The notes under the pieces are model-generated. The model ran no database searches. It had not been told where the DNA came from and saw only the letters and a program-made list of their open reading frames with translations. A DNA stretch of 8,682 nt, taken from NCBI GenBank assembly GCA_045543215.1, contig JAZQMD010000025.1, positions 1-8,682 of the forward strand. Reading direction: 5' to 3'. Of the stretch, positions 6,026 through 8,682 are shown in pieces. The DNA is from DXYV01 sp045543215. Lineage in GTDB: Bacteria; Bacillota; Clostridia; Oscillospirales; Oscillospiraceae. The translations under genes and the position numbers were made by a program. Position 1 is the stretch's first letter. Each line of letters opens with the position of its first letter.

Positions 6026-7789
6026 TTAAAGATTTTGCTCCAAAGTATCCAGTTGGAGTATTAACTCGGCAGGCAGCTTATTACCAAATTTGGCGTAGAG
6101 TTCCTTCACACCGGCAATGTCCTCTTGCCACAGATTTTTGTCCACTGATAATAATCTACCCAGAGTGTCCAGATCTACACCAGAGTCCTCCAGGTCAATG
6201 TCCTCTGGTTTGGGGAGGTAGCCAATAGGGGATTGCACAGCCTCTACCTCATCAAAGCAGCGTTTCATAATCCATTCCAGCACACGCAAATTATCGCCAA
6301 AGCCCGGCCAGAGGAAGTTACCCTCGTCATCGGTGCGGAACCAATTTACATGAAATATCTTAGGCTGATGGGAAATTTTCTTTCCCATATCCAGCCAATG
6401 CTGCCAATAGTCGGCCATGTTATAGCCGCAGAAGGGAAGCATGGCCATAGGGTCCCGGCGAACCACGCCAACTGTACCGGTAGCGGCGGCAGTGGTTTCC
6501 GAGGCCGTAATGGATCCTACGAATACCCCATGCTCCCAATTTCGGGACTGGTAAACTAAGGGAGTTATTTTAGCCCGTCGGCCGCCGAAGACAATGGCGG
6601 ATATGGGAACGCCCTGGGGGTTGTCAAACTGATCGGAAATACAGGGACAGTTTTTGGCGGGGGCAGTAAAGCGGGAGTTTGGATGGGCTCCCTTTTCCGT
6701 GCTTTCCTTGCCATTCCAGGGGCGGCCCTTCCAGTCGATAGCATGCTCAGGAGGATTCTTGTCCAGCCCTTCCCACCACACGGTGTCATCGTCCTGATTA
6801 AGTACTACATTGGTGAAGATAGTATCCTTACTGGTGGTGGCTAAGGCATTTGGATTGGATTTTTCATTGGTACCGGGAGCTACACCGAAGAAGCCGTTCT
6901 CCGGATTCACCGCCCATAAACGTCCATCTTGACCAACCCGCAGCCAAGCGATGTCATCGCCCACACACCAGACCTTCCAGCCCTTTTTCCGGTAGTGGGC
7001 AGGAGGGATAAGCATGGCCAGATTGGTTTTGCCGCAGGCCGATGGGAAGGCGGCGGCCAGATAACGAATTTCCCCAGCGGGATTTTGGATACCTAGTATA
7101 AGCATATGTTCAGCCATCCAGCCTTCTTTGCGTCCAAGGTAGGAGGCAATGCGCAAGGCAAAGCATTTTTTGCCTAAAAGCACATTGCCTCCGTAAGCAG
7201 AATTGATAGACATAATGGTGTTATCTTCAGGAAACTGGACGATATAGCGCTTTTCTGGGTCGACATCTGCTTTGGCATGGAGGCCCTTGATAAAATCAGG
7301 GCTGTCACCCAGGGCATCCAATACATGGGATCCTACCCGGGTCATGATGGACATATTGAGTACCACATAAATGGAGTCGGTGAGTTCGATGCCGTATTTA
7401 GCGAAGGGAGAGCCCACCACGCTCATAGAATAGGGGATGACATACATGGTACGCCCGGTCATGGCACCGTCATAGAATTTGTAAAGTTTGGCGTACATCT
7501 CCTGAGGATCCATCCAGTTATTGGTGGGGCCGGCATCCTCTTTTCGGTGACAGCAGATAAAGGTACGATCTTCTACCCTGGCTACATCGTTGTCTGCGGT
7601 GCGATGGAAATAACAGTTGGGTAGCTTTTCCTGGTTGAGCTTGTAGATCTCTCCGGTGGAGCAGGCCTGGGAGCGCAGATCTTCAATTTGCTCCTGACTT
7701 CCGTCAATCCAGACAATGGAATCGGGGCGGGTACGGGCGGCCATCTGGTCAATCCACTTGAGGATAGCCTTATTTTTTGTTGGTACCAT
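6026..7789 (-). CDS. pckG: Phosphoenolpyruvate carboxykinase (GTP), EC 4.1.1.32
   Basis: 587 residues, slightly shorter than the 600-620 typical of the GTP family. The enzyme interconverts oxaloacetate + GTP with phosphoenolpyruvate + GDP + CO2 in the cytoplasm, linking four-carbon acids to glycolysis and gluconeogenesis. The diagnostic GTP-type P-loop FPSACGKTN is at 248-256, with the active-site cysteine Cys252. Expected manganese ligands are Lys208, His228 and Asp279 (in CVGDDIAW), in the same order and near-equal spacing as in the animal enzymes, with four extra residues before the aspartate. The ATP-type PckA signature is absent. ATG 7789 follows GGAGG by ten bases; the ATG five bases after that site is out of frame. 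It appears monocistronic, with a candidate promoter at 7890-7918, a leader of about 95 bases containing a hairpin, and a terminator right after the stop. In an anaerobe it may run in the carboxylating direction during fermentation, which is inference. Confidence 0.98.
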   Translation of the reverse strand: MVPTKNKAILKWIDQMAARTRPDSIVWIDGSQEQIEDLRSQACSTGEIYKLNQEKLPNCYFHRTADNDVARVEDRTFICCHRKEDAGPTNNWMDPQEMYAKLYKFYDGAMTGRTMYVIPYSMSVVGSPFAKYGIELTDSIYVVLNMSIMTRVGSHVLDALGDSPDFIKGLHAKADVDPEKRYIVQFPEDNTIMSINSAYGGNVLLGKKCFALRIASYLGRKEGWMAEHMLILGIQNPAGEIRYLAAAFPSACGKTNLAMLIPPAHYRKKGWKVWCVGDDIAWLRVGQDGRLWAVNPENGFFGVAPGTNEKSNPNALATTSKDTIFTNVVLNQDDDTVWWEGLDKNPPEHAIDWKGRPWNGKESTEKGAHPNSRFTAPAKNCPCISDQFDNPQGVPISAIVFGGRRAKITPLVYQSRNWEHGVFVGSITASETTAAATGTVGVVRRDPMAMLPFCGYNMADYWQHWLDMGKKISHQPKIFHVNWFRTDDEGNFLWPGFGDNLRVLEWIMKRCFDEVEAVQSPIGYLPKPEDIDLEDSGVDLDTLGRLLSVDKNLWQEDIAGVKELYAKFGNKLPAELILQLDTLEQNL

Positions 7790-7817
7790 AACATTTTCGC
7801 CTCCATTGGTAGTGTGT

Positions 7818-7833
7818 GTCCCATACTAGGGAC
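7818..7833 (-). promoter_or_regulatory. Small hairpin in the PEPCK leader
   Basis: GTCCC (7818-7822) and GGGAC (7829-7833) form a perfect 5-base inverted repeat with a 6-base loop. It ends 14 bases upstream of the PEPCK ribosome binding site (7800-7804). A shorter CCTA/TAGG repeat lies about 35 bases further upstream in the same leader. Either could be a repressor operator or an RNA structure that tunes translation; I do not recognise a known binding-site consensus. Confidence 0.35.
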
Positions 7834-7889
7834 GGATAAAGGATACATCATTATTTAATTTCACCTAACATAGGACTCACTGTATCAAC

Positions 7890-7918
7890 ATGATAACGAA
7901 TTTTTAGTTAAAATGCAA
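7890..7918 (-). promoter_or_regulatory. Candidate promoter of the PEPCK gene
   Basis: On the minus strand TTGCAT (7913-7918) and TATCAT (7890-7895) are separated by exactly 17 bases. The -10 matches the vegetative consensus at five of six positions; the -35 matches only the TTG. The start point would be near 7883, giving a leader of about 95 bases. It sits in the gap after rsmA, which shows no strong terminator, so read-through from rsmA is also possible. Confidence 0.5.
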
Positions 7919-7980
7919 GGAAAAGCTATTAAGTATTAAAAATTTTTGTTTATTTTAGAAGATAAAGGAATGGAAAGCAT

Positions 7981-8682
7981 TTATTTCAATCGCTCAGACA
8001 GCGAGGCGAACTGCTCCAGTGATAGACGTTCCCCCCGCACATGCTCAGGTAGGCCACAGTTAAGGATCGTCTGGCGCAGAGTATCTTTTGGGATTTGGCT
8101 GCCGAAGGCGGAGAAGAGACTATTGAGAAGGGTTTTTCGCCGCTGGGAAAAGGCGGCGCGTACAACAGAAAAAAACCATTTCTCATCGGACACCTCCACA
8201 GGAGGGGAATCCAGTGGGATCATGCGCAACACCGAGGAGGTTACCTTAGGAGAAGGAAGGAAACAGGTAGGGCTTACATCGAAGAGGATTTGGCAATGGG
8301 CGTGATACTGACAGAAAAGGGAGAAGGCACCATAATCCGTGGTTCCAGGGCAGGCACAGATCCGCCGGGCCACCTCCCGCTGAATCATAACGGTAATGGA
8401 GGAAAAACGTTTGAGTTCCAGTAGTTTGGTAAGAACCGGCGTGGTGATATTATAAGGCAAATTGGCGCAGACGATTGGACGCAGTCCGGGTAGATGCTTG
8501 TCCAGAAGGGTATTTAAATCCAGTTTCATCACGTCACCGGGGATAATAGAGACGTTGGGATGTCCAGCTAGGGTTTCGGAAAGGATAGGGAGGAGGGAGC
8601 GATCCAGTTCTACCGCCACAACCTGACCGGCCAGATCGGCCAGCTGGACGGTGAGAGGGCCGATACCGGGGCCGATCTCCAG
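7981..8682 (-). CDS. rsmA: 16S rRNA (adenine1518/1519-N6)-dimethyltransferase RsmA (KsgA), N-terminus missing
   Basis: Partial: 233 codons and a TAA stop are present, and the frame stays open to base 8682, so the first 40-50 residues lie off the window. KsgA/RsmA transfers four methyl groups from S-adenosylmethionine to two adjacent adenines near the 3' end of 16S rRNA, a late quality step in small-subunit assembly. The first visible residues are the SAM-binding motif I, LEIGPGIGPLT. They are followed by the acidic residue Glu25 in VAVELD, Asp50 in PGD, the catalytic motif NLPYNITTP (74-82), and FLPSPKVTS (141-149). The C-terminal helical domain (about 168-233) is typical. NLPYNITTP together with FxPxPKV separates it from Erm resistance methyltransferases only moderately, but the absence of other resistance genes and the overall match favour RsmA. 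No GC-rich hairpin follows the stop. Its usual neighbour, ribonuclease M5, would lie off the window. Confidence 0.95.
   Translation of the reverse strand: MEIGPGIGPLTVQLADLAGQVVAVELDRSLLPILSETLAGHPNVSIIPGDVMKLDLNTLLDKHLPGLRPIVCANLPYNITTPVLTKLLELKRFSSITVMIQREVARRICACPGTTDYGAFSLFCQYHAHCQILFDVSPTCFLPSPKVTSSVLRMIPLDSPPVEVSDEKWFFSVVRAAFSQRRKTLLNSLFSAFGSQIPKDTLRQTILNCGLPEHVRGERLSLEQFASLSERLK

Noticed and set aside
7938..7947. AAAAATTTTT palindrome after the rsmA stop as a terminator
   Set aside because: It is a pure A/T stem with no loop or GC base pairs, too weak to call.
1..8682. CRISPR array, tRNA genes, toxin-antitoxin or defence genes
   Set aside because: I saw no regularly spaced repeats, no tRNA-like cloverleaf and no recognisable defence proteins on either strand.

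Overview
The window looks like chromosomal DNA of an anaerobic, probably spore-forming, member of the Bacillota (Clostridia). The signs are clear AGGAGG-type ribosome binding sites, an Amidase_3-SH3 protein paired with a SleL/YaaH-type LysM-glycoside hydrolase, an iron-type alcohol dehydrogenase, a GTP-type PEP carboxykinase and a clostridial-type large serine recombinase. A gut Oscillospiraceae-like host is a guess from gene content, not something the sequence proves.

Layout, left to right. (1) Bases 1-375 (+): the C-terminal half of an ABC ATPase of the COG1101 type, the ATPase of TrpXYZ-like uptake systems. (2) 376-2331: an A+T-richer island with a 62-residue leader protein and a full-length large serine recombinase, both on the minus strand. 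It sits where the next gene of the ABC operon would be expected, because an unused Shine-Dalgarno (395-401) is left stranded at its edge. (3) 2332-3546 (-): an intact iron-containing alcohol dehydrogenase. (4) 3547-3843: a 297-base gap with a terminator-like hairpin and a possible promoter. (5) 3844-5872 (-): a two-gene operon of a zinc amidase with an SH3 domain and a two-LysM GH18 hydrolase, neither with a signal peptide. (6) 6026-7789 (-): GTP-type phosphoenolpyruvate carboxykinase with its own candidate promoter, leader hairpin and terminator. (7) 7981-8682 (-): RsmA/KsgA 16S rRNA dimethyltransferase, cut at its N-terminus by the window edge.

Everything except the ABC gene is on the minus strand, but it is not one operon: the hairpins after PEPCK and after the amidase/hydrolase pair divide it into separate units. 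PEPCK and the alcohol dehydrogenase belong to central and fermentative carbon metabolism, RsmA is housekeeping, and the amidase/hydrolase pair probably remodels spore peptidoglycan. The recombinase island is the only clearly accessory part. I found no CRISPR array, tRNA, rRNA or insertion-sequence transposase. I also see no strong evidence for a new multi-gene system; the island and its junctions are the most useful place to look.
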